Assembly: GCA_002923315.1 (NCBI GenBank)
Contig: BEHM01000002.1
Location: 1-64,000 of the forward strand
Length of the DNA stretch: 64,000 nucleotides
Reading direction: 5' to 3'
Source of the DNA: a bacterium HR10
GTDB lineage: Bacteria; Acidobacteriota; Blastocatellia; HR10
Under the pieces are notes generated by a model that was given only the letters and a program-made list of their open reading frames with translations, was not told the DNA's origin and ran no database searches. Both the position numbers and the translations under genes were made by a program. This document shows, in pieces, positions 17,316 through 25,591 of the stretch; positions within the stretch are counted from its first letter, which is position 1, and each line of letters opens with the position of its first letter.

Positions 17316-18071
17316 ATGGATGAGAGCTTTCAAGCGATCTTGCACAAAGCGTGGTTCGTGGTTGCAGAGCAGGTGGCGAACTTTCTGCCCAAACTTCTGG
17401 CGGGAGTCGTCGTCCTGCTCATTGGTTTCGTGATCGCCCGGCTCGTCAGAGGGTTGACGGCCCGGTTCTTCGTCGCCGTCCGGTTGGATCGCATTTCCGA
17501 TCGCCTGGGCATCAGCGCTTTTCTGGCGCGAGGGGATGTTCGCTACACCGTCGCGGAGATCCTGGCCACGGTGATCTACTGGCTGGTCTTGCTGCTCAGC
17601 TTCCAACTTCTGGGGCTGGTCCTGGGCCTGGAAGGATTGGCGCATTTCTTCGGGCAAATCCTCGGATACCTGCCGCGTCTTGTGGTGGCTCTGGTGATTA
17701 TCCTGGCGGGAATTCTGATTGGCTCTTTCTTCGGCGGAGCGGTTCAGGTAGCCGCCTCCAATGCGGGCTTTCCTGCGGCTAAGCCTCTGGGTCAAACAGT
17801 GAAATACCTCATCAGCTTCTTCGCTCTGGTCATGGCCCTGGAAGAGCTTCGCATAGCCACGCAACTGCTGGTCGCTACCCTGCAAATTGTGATCGCAGCG
17901 GTGGCATTGGCGCTGGCTCTGGCCTTCGGGTTAGGATGTAAAGACCTGGCTGGAGAGGCCGTCAGAAGATGGGTGAGCCGAACGTCGAATCCGTCGCGGG
18001 GGGAAGCGCCGAGCGGCGATGAGGGACACCCCGACGTGCAGACGACGACCCGCTCATCAACGAGCAATTGA
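17316..18071 (+). CDS. TM-helix (MscS-like) membrane protein
   Basis: 251 residues with four or five helices. Two repeats of the conserved TM-helix unit seen in MscS-related proteins are visible: FLPKLLAGVVVLLIGFVIARLVRGL and YLPRLVVALVIILAGILIGSF. A hydrophobic pair near the C-terminus (TLQIVIAAVALALALAFGLG) precedes CKDLAGEAVRRWV, which resembles the pore-lining segment. No cytoplasmic MscS beta domain follows, so it is a short channel-like protein rather than a full MscS. GGAGGGG lies before the ATG, and the gene follows the APC-Usp gene after 37 nt, probably in one transcript. Confidence 0.82.
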   Translation: MDESFQAILHKAWFVVAEQVANFLPKLLAGVVVLLIGFVIARLVRGLTARFFVAVRLDRISDRLGISAFLARGDVRYTVAEILATVIYWLVLLLSFQLLGLVLGLEGLAHFFGQILGYLPRLVVALVIILAGILIGSFFGGAVQVAASNAGFPAAKPLGQTVKYLISFFALVMALEELRIATQLLVATLQIVIAAVALALALAFGLGCKDLAGEAVRRWVSRTSNPSRGEAPSGDEGHPDVQTTTRSSTSN

Positions 18072-18221
18072 AGGCCTTCTTCCGAATCCCTCGGTATCCT
18101 TGATCCCCTTCGCCTCGGTCTGAAGCGGCTGGGGATGGGGTTCAGGGCTGCAGCACGCGTCCGAAGGCGAATCCGGACCTGCAACTTGTTGGTCGGCGCT
18201 GGCGTCTCGCAAAGCGGCGGT

Positions 18222-18251
18222 TTGCGCGGACGCGCCGATCATCTGTACAAT
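18222..18251 (+). promoter_or_regulatory. Candidate lysC promoter
   Basis: TACAAT (18246-18251) is a five-of-six -10 box; TTGCGC (18222-18227) 18 nt upstream is a weak -35. It would give a leader of about 37 nt before the lysC ATG. Confidence 0.35.
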
Positions 18252-18293
18252 ATCGCTTTCTTCATCTTCGCGAGGTGGAGGTCGGGAAGGCGG

Positions 18294-19685
18294 ATGATTG
18301 TGATGAAGTTTGGGGGGACGTCTGTTGGGGGGGCGGAGAATTTGCGGCGCGTGGCGGAGATCATTGTGGCGCATCGGAGGCGGCGTCCCATAGTGGTGGT
18401 GTCGGCGATGAATGGGATCACGGACCTGTTGCTGGCGGCTGCGCATGAGGCGGCGGAGGGCAGAGAGCAGGAGCTGAAGGCGAAGCTGGAGGCGTTTCGT
18501 CATCGGCACGTGCAGGCGATTGCGGGAGCAATTACCGATCCGAAGCTGCGCGCGCACGGGCTGGCGCTGACGGACCGATTCACCGAGGACCTCACGCGCA
18601 TCCTCACGGGCATGAGTTTTCTCGGTGAGGCGACGCCGCGAGCGCTGGATGCCGTCGTCTCCTTTGGCGAGCGGTTGCTGGCGGAGATTCTGGCGGGCGT
18701 TTTGACTGATCGAGGGGTGAAGGCCAAGGCTCTCAATGCGCAGCGGTTCATCATCACGGACGATCATTTTGGAGCGGCGACGCCGCTGAAGGAACTGACC
18801 TATCGGAAGTGTCGGCGGGCAGTGCTTCCGCTGGTGAGGCGAGGGATCATTCCGGTCATCACCGGATTCTTGAGCAGCACGCGCGAGGGGATTCCGACGA
18901 CGCTCGGGCGGGGAGGGTCGGACTACTCGGCGGCGCTCATCGGGGCGGCCGTGGCCGCGCGCGAGATTTGGATCTACACGGATGTGGATGGGATCATGAC
19001 CGCCGATCCGAAGGTCGTCGCGGTGGGGCGGTCGCTCTCGGAGCTGTCGTATCGTGAGGTGGCGGAGTTGGCGTATTTCGGCGCGAAGGTGGTGCATCCG
19101 AAGACGGTCTTTCCGGCCATTGAGCGGGGCATTCCGATTCTCATCAAGAACACGTTCAATCCCGCCTTCCCGGGCACGCGCATTGTGCCGCGCACCCGTC
19201 CGAGCAATCCCATCGTCAAGGCGATCACCTCGATTGGGCGGCTCACGCTCGTGACCGTGGAGGGGGCGGGGATGCTCGGCGTGCCGGAGATCACGGCGCG
19301 GGTCTTCGATACGTTGGCGCGTGAGGGGATCAACGTTCTGCTCATCAGCCAGGCGTCGTCGCAGCAGAGCATCTGCTTCGTCGTTCCGCAGGGGGACGCC
19401 GAACGGGTGCGGCGGGCGCTGGAGCAGGAGTTCGCGCGCGAGCGGCGACAGGGGGATATCAGCTCGATTGAGAAGCAAGATGGCGTGGCCATTGTGGCCG
19501 CTGTGGGCGAAGGGATGCGGGGGACGCCTGGAGTGGCCGGGCGCTTGTTCTCGGCGCTTGGGCGTGAGGGGATCAACATCATCGCCATCGCGCAGGGGTC
19601 GTCGGAGCGGAACATCTCCCTGGTCGTCAGCGAGCGGGATCGCGCGTCGGCCGTTCGAGCCATTCACCAGGAGTTCATCGGATGA
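18294..19685 (+). CDS. lysC: Aspartate kinase (monofunctional, two ACT domains)
   Basis: 463 residues. It phosphorylates aspartate, the entry step to lysine, threonine, methionine and diaminopimelate. The kinase domain opens with MIVMKFGGTSVGG and carries TLGRGGSDYSAALIGAA and IYTDVDGIMTADPKVV. The C-terminal 170 residues are two ACT modules (LTLVTVEGAGMLGVPEI and VAIVAAVGEGMRGTPGVAG), so end-product feedback is expected. The start at 18294 is chosen because the conserved N-terminus begins there; the 53 extra codons of the ORF-track entry would be non-homologous. The stop overlaps asd as ATGA. Confidence 0.95.
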   Translation: MIVMKFGGTSVGGAENLRRVAEIIVAHRRRRPIVVVSAMNGITDLLLAAAHEAAEGREQELKAKLEAFRHRHVQAIAGAITDPKLRAHGLALTDRFTEDLTRILTGMSFLGEATPRALDAVVSFGERLLAEILAGVLTDRGVKAKALNAQRFIITDDHFGAATPLKELTYRKCRRAVLPLVRRGIIPVITGFLSSTREGIPTTLGRGGSDYSAALIGAAVAAREIWIYTDVDGIMTADPKVVAVGRSLSELSYREVAELAYFGAKVVHPKTVFPAIERGIPILIKNTFNPAFPGTRIVPRTRPSNPIVKAITSIGRLTLVTVEGAGMLGVPEITARVFDTLAREGINVLLISQASSQQSICFVVPQGDAERVRRALEQEFARERRQGDISSIEKQDGVAIVAAVGEGMRGTPGVAGRLFSALGREGINIIAIAQGSSERNISLVVSERDRASAVRAIHQEFIG

Positions 19686-20740
19686 GGGGCGAGAAGATTC
19701 CCGTTGGGATTCTGGGGGCCACCGGGATCGTCGGACAACGTCTGGTGGCGCTGTTGGAGCAGCATCCCTGGTTCGAGGTGACGGAAGTCGCCGCCTCGGA
19801 CCGATCGGCGGGCCTGCGCTATGAGGAGGCCGTGCATTGGCTCTTGCCGTCGCCGATCCCGGAACGGGTGCGACGCCTCGTGGTGAAGGAATGCGCGCCC
19901 GGGCTTGAGTGTCAGCTCGTCTTCTCGGCTCTGCCGGCTGATGTGGCGGCCGAGGTGGAACCGGAATTCGCGCGCGCGGGATATGTCGTCTGCAGCAACG
20001 CGAGCGCTCATCGGCTTGAGCCGGATGTGCCGCTCCTGATCCCCGAGGTCAATCCCGATCATCTGCAGGCCATCGCCCATCAGCGCCGACGGCGCGGATG
20101 GGCGCGCGGCTTCATCGTGACCAATCCCAACTGCTCGACGATTCATCTGACGCTCGTGCTCAAACCGCTCATGGACCGGTTTGGTCTCCGGCAGGTCATG
20201 GTCACGACGCTGCAAGCGCTCTCGGGGGCCGGCTATCCGGGGGTCACCTCGCTCGACATCGTGGACAACGTCATCCCGTTCATCAAGAACGAGGAGGAGA
20301 AGCTGGAGACGGAGACGCGGAAGCTGCTCGGCCGATGGGAGGGGGAGGGGTTCGCCTTCGCTCCGCTGCGCATCAGTGCGCAGTGCAATCGCGTGCCCAC
20401 GCTCGATGGGCATATGGAATGCGTCTCGCTCGCCTTCGAGCGCAGGCCCACGCGGGAGGAGATCATCGAAGCGCTCGCGTCGTTCGCGTCGGTGCCGCAA
20501 CAGCTCCGGTTGCCGACGGCTCCCGCGCGCCCCATCGTCGTGCGCGAGGAGCCGGATCGGCCGCAACCCCGGCTCGATCGCGAAGTCGAGCGTGGCATGG
20601 CCTCGGTCGTCGGGCGCATTCGTCCCTGTGCCATCCTCGACTACAAGATGGTCATCCTCGGGCACAACACGATTCGCGGAGCGGCCGGGGCGGCCCTGCT
20701 CAATGCGGAGCTGCTTCTGGCTCAAGGATGGCTCCCATGA
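19682..20740 (+). CDS. asd: Aspartate-semialdehyde dehydrogenase, archaeal/fungal-type
   Basis: 352 residues. It reduces aspartyl phosphate to the semialdehyde with NADPH. The cofactor motif is GATGIVGQRLVALLEQHPWF, the active-site Cys lies in VTNPNCSTIHLTL, the substrate region is ALSGAGYPGVTSLDI, and the catalytic His region is VPTLDGHMECVSL. Length and motifs are closer to the archaeal and fungal branch than to the classic enterobacterial Asd. It is coupled to lysC by a four-base overlap, so both enzymes of the aspartate-family entry are made together. Confidence 0.94.
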   Translation: MRGEKIPVGILGATGIVGQRLVALLEQHPWFEVTEVAASDRSAGLRYEEAVHWLLPSPIPERVRRLVVKECAPGLECQLVFSALPADVAAEVEPEFARAGYVVCSNASAHRLEPDVPLLIPEVNPDHLQAIAHQRRRRGWARGFIVTNPNCSTIHLTLVLKPLMDRFGLRQVMVTTLQALSGAGYPGVTSLDIVDNVIPFIKNEEEKLETETRKLLGRWEGEGFAFAPLRISAQCNRVPTLDGHMECVSLAFERRPTREEIIEALASFASVPQQLRLPTAPARPIVVREEPDRPQPRLDREVERGMASVVGRIRPCAILDYKMVILGHNTIRGAAGAALLNAELLLAQGWLP

Positions 20741-20797
20741 GGGGGGCGCTCGCGGATTCCGCGTTCGGGTTGCAAATGGGATTGGATCCTCCTGCGG

Positions 20798-20803
20798 TAT
20801 AAT
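20798..20803 (+). promoter_or_regulatory. Perfect TATAAT six bases before a start codon (possible leaderless promoter)
   Basis: TATAAT is followed by CCCTCT and then the ATG at 20810 of the Nudix gene. A -10 box here would place transcription at or next to the ATG, giving a leaderless mRNA. No -35 match is found at 16-18 nt upstream, so chance cannot be excluded. Confidence 0.35.
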
Positions 20804-20809
20804 CCCTCT

Positions 20810-21388
20810 ATGCCCTCTTGGGTTGAGACGCTGCGCGAGAGACTCCGGGCGTTGGAACGCGCGGCTTCGGAGGAGACCGCGTGGCCGCTTCAAGCCGCCG
20901 TTGTGCTCATCCTTCGAGAGGTCGGCGATGACCTGCAGGCGCTTTTGATCAAGCGCATCGAGGATACGCGTGATCCGTGGTCCGGGCATATTGCGCTGCC
21001 CGGTGGACATCGCGAGCCCCAGGATCGCACGCTCTGGGAAACGGCCGTGCGCGAGACACGCGAGGAAGTGGGCATTGATCTGGAGCGCGAGGGAACGTGG
21101 ATCGGGCAGTTGACGCCACTTTCGCCGAGCAATCCCCGCCTGCCGCCCGTTCGTGTGACGCCGCTGGTCGCCTTGGTCCGCCCCGATGTCACTGTGGTCG
21201 CCGGTCCCGAGGTGGAACGCGCCTTCTGGATCTCGCTGCGCGCGCTTCGGCGGAGCGGGCGATCCGAACGTGTCGAGAAGCTCGTGGATGGGGAGGTGCG
21301 CGTGTGGTTGGCTTACCCCTCTCCCCACGGCCCGATCTGGGGAATGACCGAGCGCATCCTGACGGAATTTCTCACCCTCTGGGACTGA
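20810..21388 (+). CDS. Nudix hydrolase, CoA-pyrophosphatase-like
   Basis: 192 residues. The Nudix box GHREPQDRTLWETAVRETRE followed by EVGI fits GX5EX7REUXEEXGU. It is preceded by LLIKRIEDTRDPWSGHIALPGG, similar to the segment that marks the CoA-diphosphatase (NudL-like) subfamily. It probably cleaves a nucleoside diphosphate-linked metabolite such as CoA or a related compound; the exact substrate is uncertain. The ATG at 20810 has no Shine-Dalgarno site. A TATAAT box sits just upstream, suggesting a leaderless message. It lies 69 nt after asd on the same strand and converges with the glycosyltransferase. Confidence 0.9.
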   Translation: MPSWVETLRERLRALERAASEETAWPLQAAVVLILREVGDDLQALLIKRIEDTRDPWSGHIALPGGHREPQDRTLWETAVRETREEVGIDLEREGTWIGQLTPLSPSNPRLPPVRVTPLVALVRPDVTVVAGPEVERAFWISLRALRRSGRSERVEKLVDGEVRVWLAYPSPHGPIWGMTERILTEFLTLWD

Positions 21389-21396
21389 GCCGCGCT

Positions 21397-22437
21397 TCAG
21401 GCGCCCTTGCTGTCAGTGGGTGAGGCGCGCGCCTCTCGCCGGGATCGGATCTCGCGAATCGTGTAGATCGGCTTCCGCTGCGATTCGTAGTACGTGCGCA
21501 TGATGATCTCCCCGATCAGGCCGATCGAGATGAGCTGCACGCCCGTGATGATCAGCAGCATCGAGAGCAGCAGCAGCGGCCCATGCCGTTGCAGGAGGCT
21601 GATGCCGTAGAGGAATTTCTTCAGCGTGAGGTAACCGCCCAGGAGCACGCCGCTCGCCAAAGCCAGCAGGCCCACCGGTCCGAAGAAATGCAGCGGGCGC
21701 GTCATGTAGCTCAGCAGGAACTTGATCGTGATGAAATCTAGCAGGACGCGGATCGTGCGGGAGAGTCCATACTTGGACTGTCCGCGATAGCGCGGGCGCG
21801 CGCGCACGGGGATCTCCGCGATGCGCGCGCCCACCAGGCTCGCCAGCGCGGGGATGAATCGGTGCAGCTCACCGTAGAGGCGAATATTCTTGATGATCTC
21901 GCGCCGATAGGCTTTGAACGTGGAGCCGAAGTCCCGAAGCGGCACGCCCGAGAGTCGCGCCATGATCCAGTTCGCGATGCGCGAGGGGAGGCGCCGGGTG
22001 AGGAAATCGTCGGGGCGATCCTTCCGCCAGCCGCTCACGATGTCATACCCCTGCTGCAGCGTCTCCAACAGTCGGGGGATGTCCTGCGGATCGTGGTGCA
22101 GATCGCCGTCCATGGCGATGATGATCGCGCCGTGCGCGAAGTCGAATCCGGCAGCCAGGGCCGCCGTCTGCCCGAAGTTCCGACTGAGGCGTACCAAGTG
22201 CACGGTCGGATCCTCGCGATGGAGCGCGAGCAGCACCTCGTAGGTGCCGTCTTGGCTTCCGTCATCCACGAAGATCACCTCGTAGGGCGCGCCCAAATGT
22301 TCCAGGACGGGCTTCAACTCCCGATAGAGCGGCTCGACATTCTCCGCCTCATTGTAGAGCGGGATGACGATGGAATAGGTGGGCGCCTCGGCAGCTTGCG
22401 CATCCAGTTCCTGTTGGCGAAGGACGGGCGTCATCAT
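21397..22437 (-). CDS. Family 2 glycosyltransferase, polyprenyl-phosphate type, with C-terminal membrane helices
   Basis: 346 residues. The GT2 catalytic domain starts at YSIVIPLYNEAENVEPLYRE, with VIFVDDGSQDGTYEV and the metal-binding IIAMDGDLHHDPQDIP. FGSTFKAYRREIIK and YRGQSKYGLSRTIR are typical of DPM1/ArnC/GtrB-like enzymes that charge undecaprenyl phosphate with a sugar. Two helices follow (PVGLLALASGVLLGGYLTL and GPLLLLSMLLIITGVQLISIGL). It probably serves envelope glycan synthesis. GAGGGACG precedes the start, and the gene begins 6 nt after the cysS stop, so the two form one transcript. Confidence 0.9.
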   Translation of the reverse strand: MMTPVLRQQELDAQAAEAPTYSIVIPLYNEAENVEPLYRELKPVLEHLGAPYEVIFVDDGSQDGTYEVLLALHREDPTVHLVRLSRNFGQTAALAAGFDFAHGAIIIAMDGDLHHDPQDIPRLLETLQQGYDIVSGWRKDRPDDFLTRRLPSRIANWIMARLSGVPLRDFGSTFKAYRREIIKNIRLYGELHRFIPALASLVGARIAEIPVRARPRYRGQSKYGLSRTIRVLLDFITIKFLLSYMTRPLHFFGPVGLLALASGVLLGGYLTLKKFLYGISLLQRHGPLLLLSMLLIITGVQLISIGLIGEIIMRTYYESQRKPIYTIREIRSRREARASPTDSKGA

Positions 22438-22443
22438 CGTCCC

Positions 22444-23865
22444 TCAGGAAGGATCCTTCTTCTCGGTGTCGCGTCGGCGACGCCAGAGCGTGCCCGACCG
22501 CGTGTCCTCCAGGATGATGCCGCGCTCGTAGAGGAGGCGGCGGATCTCATCGGCGCGCGCGTAATCGCGCCGCTGGCGGGCGCGGGCGCGTTCCTCGATG
22601 AGCGCCCGCAGTTCGGGATCGAGCGGCTCCGGCTCGATCTCGCCCAGGACACCGAGCACTTGATCAATGCGCCGCATCCAGGCCAGCCACTGCTGCCGAT
22701 CATCCTCGCGCAGCGATCCCTGGATCAGGGCGCGCGTGACTTCGCCCGCGAGCGTATGCACGGCGCCGAGCGCCTGCGCCGTGTTCAGGTCCTGATCCAT
22801 AGCGTCTTCGAACTCGCGGGCGGCGCGCCGCAGGGCGTCGGCCATCGTCGGATTTGATCCCGGCTCACAGCGCGCCTCGCGCGCGCGCCAGAGGACATCG
22901 CGCAGGTTCGCCAGCGTCGTCTCGGCCGCGCGCACGCCTTCGAAGGTGAAATTGAGCGGCGTGCGATAGGGGACCGACACGAGCGCATATCGAATCGCCA
23001 GGGGATCGAAGCCGCGCGCCAGCAGATCGCGCAGCGTGTAGACGTTCCCCCGCGATTTCGCCATCTTCTCGCCTTCGACCAGGAGGAACTCCGTATGGAC
23101 CCAGTAGCGGACGAAGGGCTTGCCGGTCGCCGCCTCGCTCTGCGCGATCTCGTTCTCGTGATGGGGGAAGATGAGGTCCACGCCACCGCAGTGGATGTCG
23201 AACGTCTCTCCCAGATACTTCATGGACATGGCCGAGCATTCCAGATGCCATCCGGGGCGTCCCGGTCCCAGCTCCGTCTCCCACCGCGGCTCATCCGGCT
23301 CCTTCGGGGCTTTCCACAGCACGAAGTCGCGCACGTCGGCTTTCTCATACTCGTCCACGTCCACGCGCGCGCCGGGCTTGACCTGATCCACGCGGATTTT
23401 GGAGAGCTTCCCGTACTCGGGGAAGGCCGCGATGCGGAAGTAGATCGAGCCCTCGCTGCGGTACGTATACCCCCGCTCCTGCAATCGCTTCACGAGCTGA
23501 ACCATCTCGGGAATATGTTCGGTCGCGCGCGGCATGATCTCGGGCGTCTCCAGATTGAGCGTCCGCATGTCTTCGAGGAATGCGGCGATGTAGCGATCGG
23601 TCAGTTCGCGCAGACTCACCCCTTCTTCGCGCGCGCGCCGGATGGTCTTATCGTCCACGTCGGTGAAGTTCATGACGTGGAGGACCCGGTACCCCTTGTA
23701 CTTCAAGTAGCGCCGGAGGATGTCCACCGAGACGAACGTGCGGAAATTCCCGATGTGCCCGTAGTCATAGACGGTGAGGCCGCAACTGTACAGACGGGCC
23801 GTCTCCCCATCCAGGGGAGTGAAGACCTCCAATTCGCCCGACAATGTGTTGCGCACGCGCAGCAT
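22444..23865 (-). CDS. cysS: Cysteinyl-tRNA synthetase
   Basis: 473 residues from the ATG at 23865, which is where family similarity begins (MLRVRNTLSGE); the ORF-track start is 29 codons earlier. It is a class I synthetase: zinc ligand Cys in LYSCGLTVYDYGHIGNFRTF, with HIGN in place of HIGH, a variant seen in this family. Further zinc ligands are in HLECSAMSM and IHCGGVDLIFPHHENE, and the KMSKS loop is EGEKMAKSRGN. The C-terminal helical anticodon-binding part ends in RARARQRRDYARADEIRRLL. It is upstream of the glycosyltransferase with a 6-nt gap. Confidence 0.97.
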   Translation of the reverse strand: MLRVRNTLSGELEVFTPLDGETARLYSCGLTVYDYGHIGNFRTFVSVDILRRYLKYKGYRVLHVMNFTDVDDKTIRRAREEGVSLRELTDRYIAAFLEDMRTLNLETPEIMPRATEHIPEMVQLVKRLQERGYTYRSEGSIYFRIAAFPEYGKLSKIRVDQVKPGARVDVDEYEKADVRDFVLWKAPKEPDEPRWETELGPGRPGWHLECSAMSMKYLGETFDIHCGGVDLIFPHHENEIAQSEAATGKPFVRYWVHTEFLLVEGEKMAKSRGNVYTLRDLLARGFDPLAIRYALVSVPYRTPLNFTFEGVRAAETTLANLRDVLWRAREARCEPGSNPTMADALRRAAREFEDAMDQDLNTAQALGAVHTLAGEVTRALIQGSLREDDRQQWLAWMRRIDQVLGVLGEIEPEPLDPELRALIEERARARQRRDYARADEIRRLLYERGIILEDTRSGTLWRRRRDTEKKDPS

Positions 23866-23952
23866 ATGGGTGCGCGCTCCGAAGCCAGAAAAATATCGCG
23901 TCCGCCGCGGGGGTGTCAAACGCGAGATCGGTCCAAAGGCGCCCGGCCGCAA

Positions 23953-24003
23953 TTGACTTCTCCCCGCACTGATGCCTTAATTGTGTAGCTCGCGATATCG
24001 CGA
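23953..24003 (+). promoter_or_regulatory. Candidate coaX promoter with palindromic operator
   Basis: TTGACT (23953-23958) is a good -35; the element 18 nt on, TTAATT (23977-23982), is a weak -10. A perfect 14-bp palindrome TCGCGATATCGCGA (23990-24003) follows, about where transcription would begin and 18 nt before the coaX ATG. It could be a repressor site controlling coaX and perhaps the trp genes behind it. Confidence 0.35.
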
Positions 24004-24021
24004 AGAGGCGCGCGAGGACGC

Positions 24022-24801
24022 ATGCTGTTGGTCATTGACGTGGGCAACACGAACATGGCCCTCGGCGTATACGAGGGTGATCGGCTCCGCGTCGTCTGGC
24101 GCTTGACGACGCAGGCGTCGCGGACGGTGGACGAGCTGGGGATTCTCTGCCGCACGCTCTTCACGCTGGAGGGGCTGGAGTTCTCCGCCGTGCACGCCAT
24201 CGTGATCGCCTCGGTCGTCCCTCCGCTCGATTTCGCCCTGCGGAAGATGGCGCAGGTCTACTTTCATCTGGATCCGCTGTTTGTGGACTGGAGCACGCCG
24301 ACGGGCATGCCCATCCTCTACGAGAATCCGCAAGAGGTGGGAGCCGATCGCATCGCCGATGCCGTCGCCGCGTTCGCGAAGTACGGAGGGCCATGCATCG
24401 TCGTGGACTTCGGGACGGCGACGACCTTTGACGCCATCTCCGCGCGGGGCGAATACCTGGGTGGGGTCATCGCCCCGGGCATCACGATCTCAGCCGAAGC
24501 GCTCTTTGAGCGAACGGCGAAGTTGCCCCGTGTGGACATCCGTCGGCCGAGCGCGATCATCGGACGCTCGACGATCGCCAGCATTCAGTCAGGGCTCTAC
24601 TTCGGATACATCGGTCTGGTGGATGGGATTCTCGCGCGGATGTTGGAGGAACTGGGGCCGGAGACGCGCGTCATCGCCACCGGAGGGCTCGCCCACCTCA
24701 TCGGCCGCGCCTCGGCCTATATCCAGGCGCTCGATGACAACCTCACGCTCGACGGGTTGCGCATCATCTATGAGCGATGTCAGGAATCCCGCGCACAATG
24801 A
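24022..24801 (+). CDS. coaX: Type III pantothenate kinase
   Basis: 259 residues. It phosphorylates pantothenate in the first step of coenzyme A synthesis. The ASKHA-fold motifs are DVGNTNMALGVYEGD at the N-terminus, GADRIADAVAAF, VVDFGTATTFDAIS and GGVIAPGITISAEAL. This type is insensitive to CoA feedback. It is divergent from cysS and is the first gene of a long plus-strand run; its last 32 bases overlap the next gene. Confidence 0.96.
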   Translation: MLLVIDVGNTNMALGVYEGDRLRVVWRLTTQASRTVDELGILCRTLFTLEGLEFSAVHAIVIASVVPPLDFALRKMAQVYFHLDPLFVDWSTPTGMPILYENPQEVGADRIADAVAAFAKYGGPCIVVDFGTATTFDAISARGEYLGGVIAPGITISAEALFERTAKLPRVDIRRPSAIIGRSTIASIQSGLYFGYIGLVDGILARMLEELGPETRVIATGGLAHLIGRASAYIQALDDNLTLDGLRIIYERCQESRAQ

Positions 24802-25585
24802 CGTGACTCCGCGTGCGGAGGTCGGCGAAGGACCGCCTGCGGACGAGCGGCCGCGCCCTGCCGACGACTTCGTCGTGAACTACTTCAACTACTTCACGGA
24901 GATCGAGGAGCACTTCGCGCGGCGGCGGGGGAAGCATCTGATGCTCTCCACGCTCGATTGGGCGATGATCGAGAGTTGGAAGGATATGGGCATTCCGCTC
25001 CATGTCGTGCTGCGCGCCGTGGACCGGGTCTTCGACGCTTACGAGGCTCGCCCGCGACGGCGGCGCATCAACTCGATCCTCTACTGCCAGCAGGAGGTGA
25101 TGGCGTGCTTCGAGGAGTACCAGCACACGCGGATCGGCGCGCGCGAGGAGGCCGATGGGGCTCGGCCCGCGGCCGCCCCTTTCTCTCGGGAGATGGTGCT
25201 CGACTACCTGGAGCGCGGTCGGAGTGACCTCTGGCGCATCGCCCAGAGGTACGCGGGGGCGACGTTCGCCTCCTTACGCGAGGCGGTCGAGCGGGTGATG
25301 GCGCGGCTCGGGACCCTTCTTGAGGATGTGCGCGCCGCGCGCGAGCTGGATTTCGAGACGCTCGAGCGGGAGCTGGGACGCCTGGAGCAGATCCTCGACG
25401 ACGCGCTGCTGGCGTGCCTCCCCGAAGAACGCCTGGAGCAGATTCGGCGAGATGGCGAGGCGCAGCTCAAGGAGCACAAGAAGCGCATGGCGAAGGAGCT
25501 GTACGAACAAACGCTCGCCAATTATGTCAAGAAGCGCGTGCGTGAGGAATATGGCGTGCCGCGCCTCAGCCTCTTCTATCTCTGA
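24770..25585 (+). CDS. Unrecognised conserved-looking protein between coaX and trpD
   Basis: 271 residues from the ATG at 24770, which lies inside the end of coaX in another frame. After a disordered, Pro-rich start (to about residue 30) comes DDFVVNYFNYFTEIEEHFARRRGKHLML, then LSTLDWAMIESWKDMGIPLHVVLRAVDRVFD, which looks like a helical bundle. INSILYCQQEVMACFEEY and a charged, largely helical C-terminal half follow. No catalytic motif, signal peptide or membrane helix is seen. It looks like a cytoplasmic helical protein. Its place between coaX and trpD, 6 nt before the latter, suggests cotranscription. I do not recognise a family. Confidence 0.75.
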   Translation: MSDVRNPAHNDVTPRAEVGEGPPADERPRPADDFVVNYFNYFTEIEEHFARRRGKHLMLSTLDWAMIESWKDMGIPLHVVLRAVDRVFDAYEARPRRRRINSILYCQQEVMACFEEYQHTRIGAREEADGARPAAAPFSREMVLDYLERGRSDLWRIAQRYAGATFASLREAVERVMARLGTLLEDVRAARELDFETLERELGRLEQILDDALLACLPEERLEQIRRDGEAQLKEHKKRMAKELYEQTLANYVKKRVREEYGVPRLSLFYL

Positions 25586-25591
25586 CCGGCC

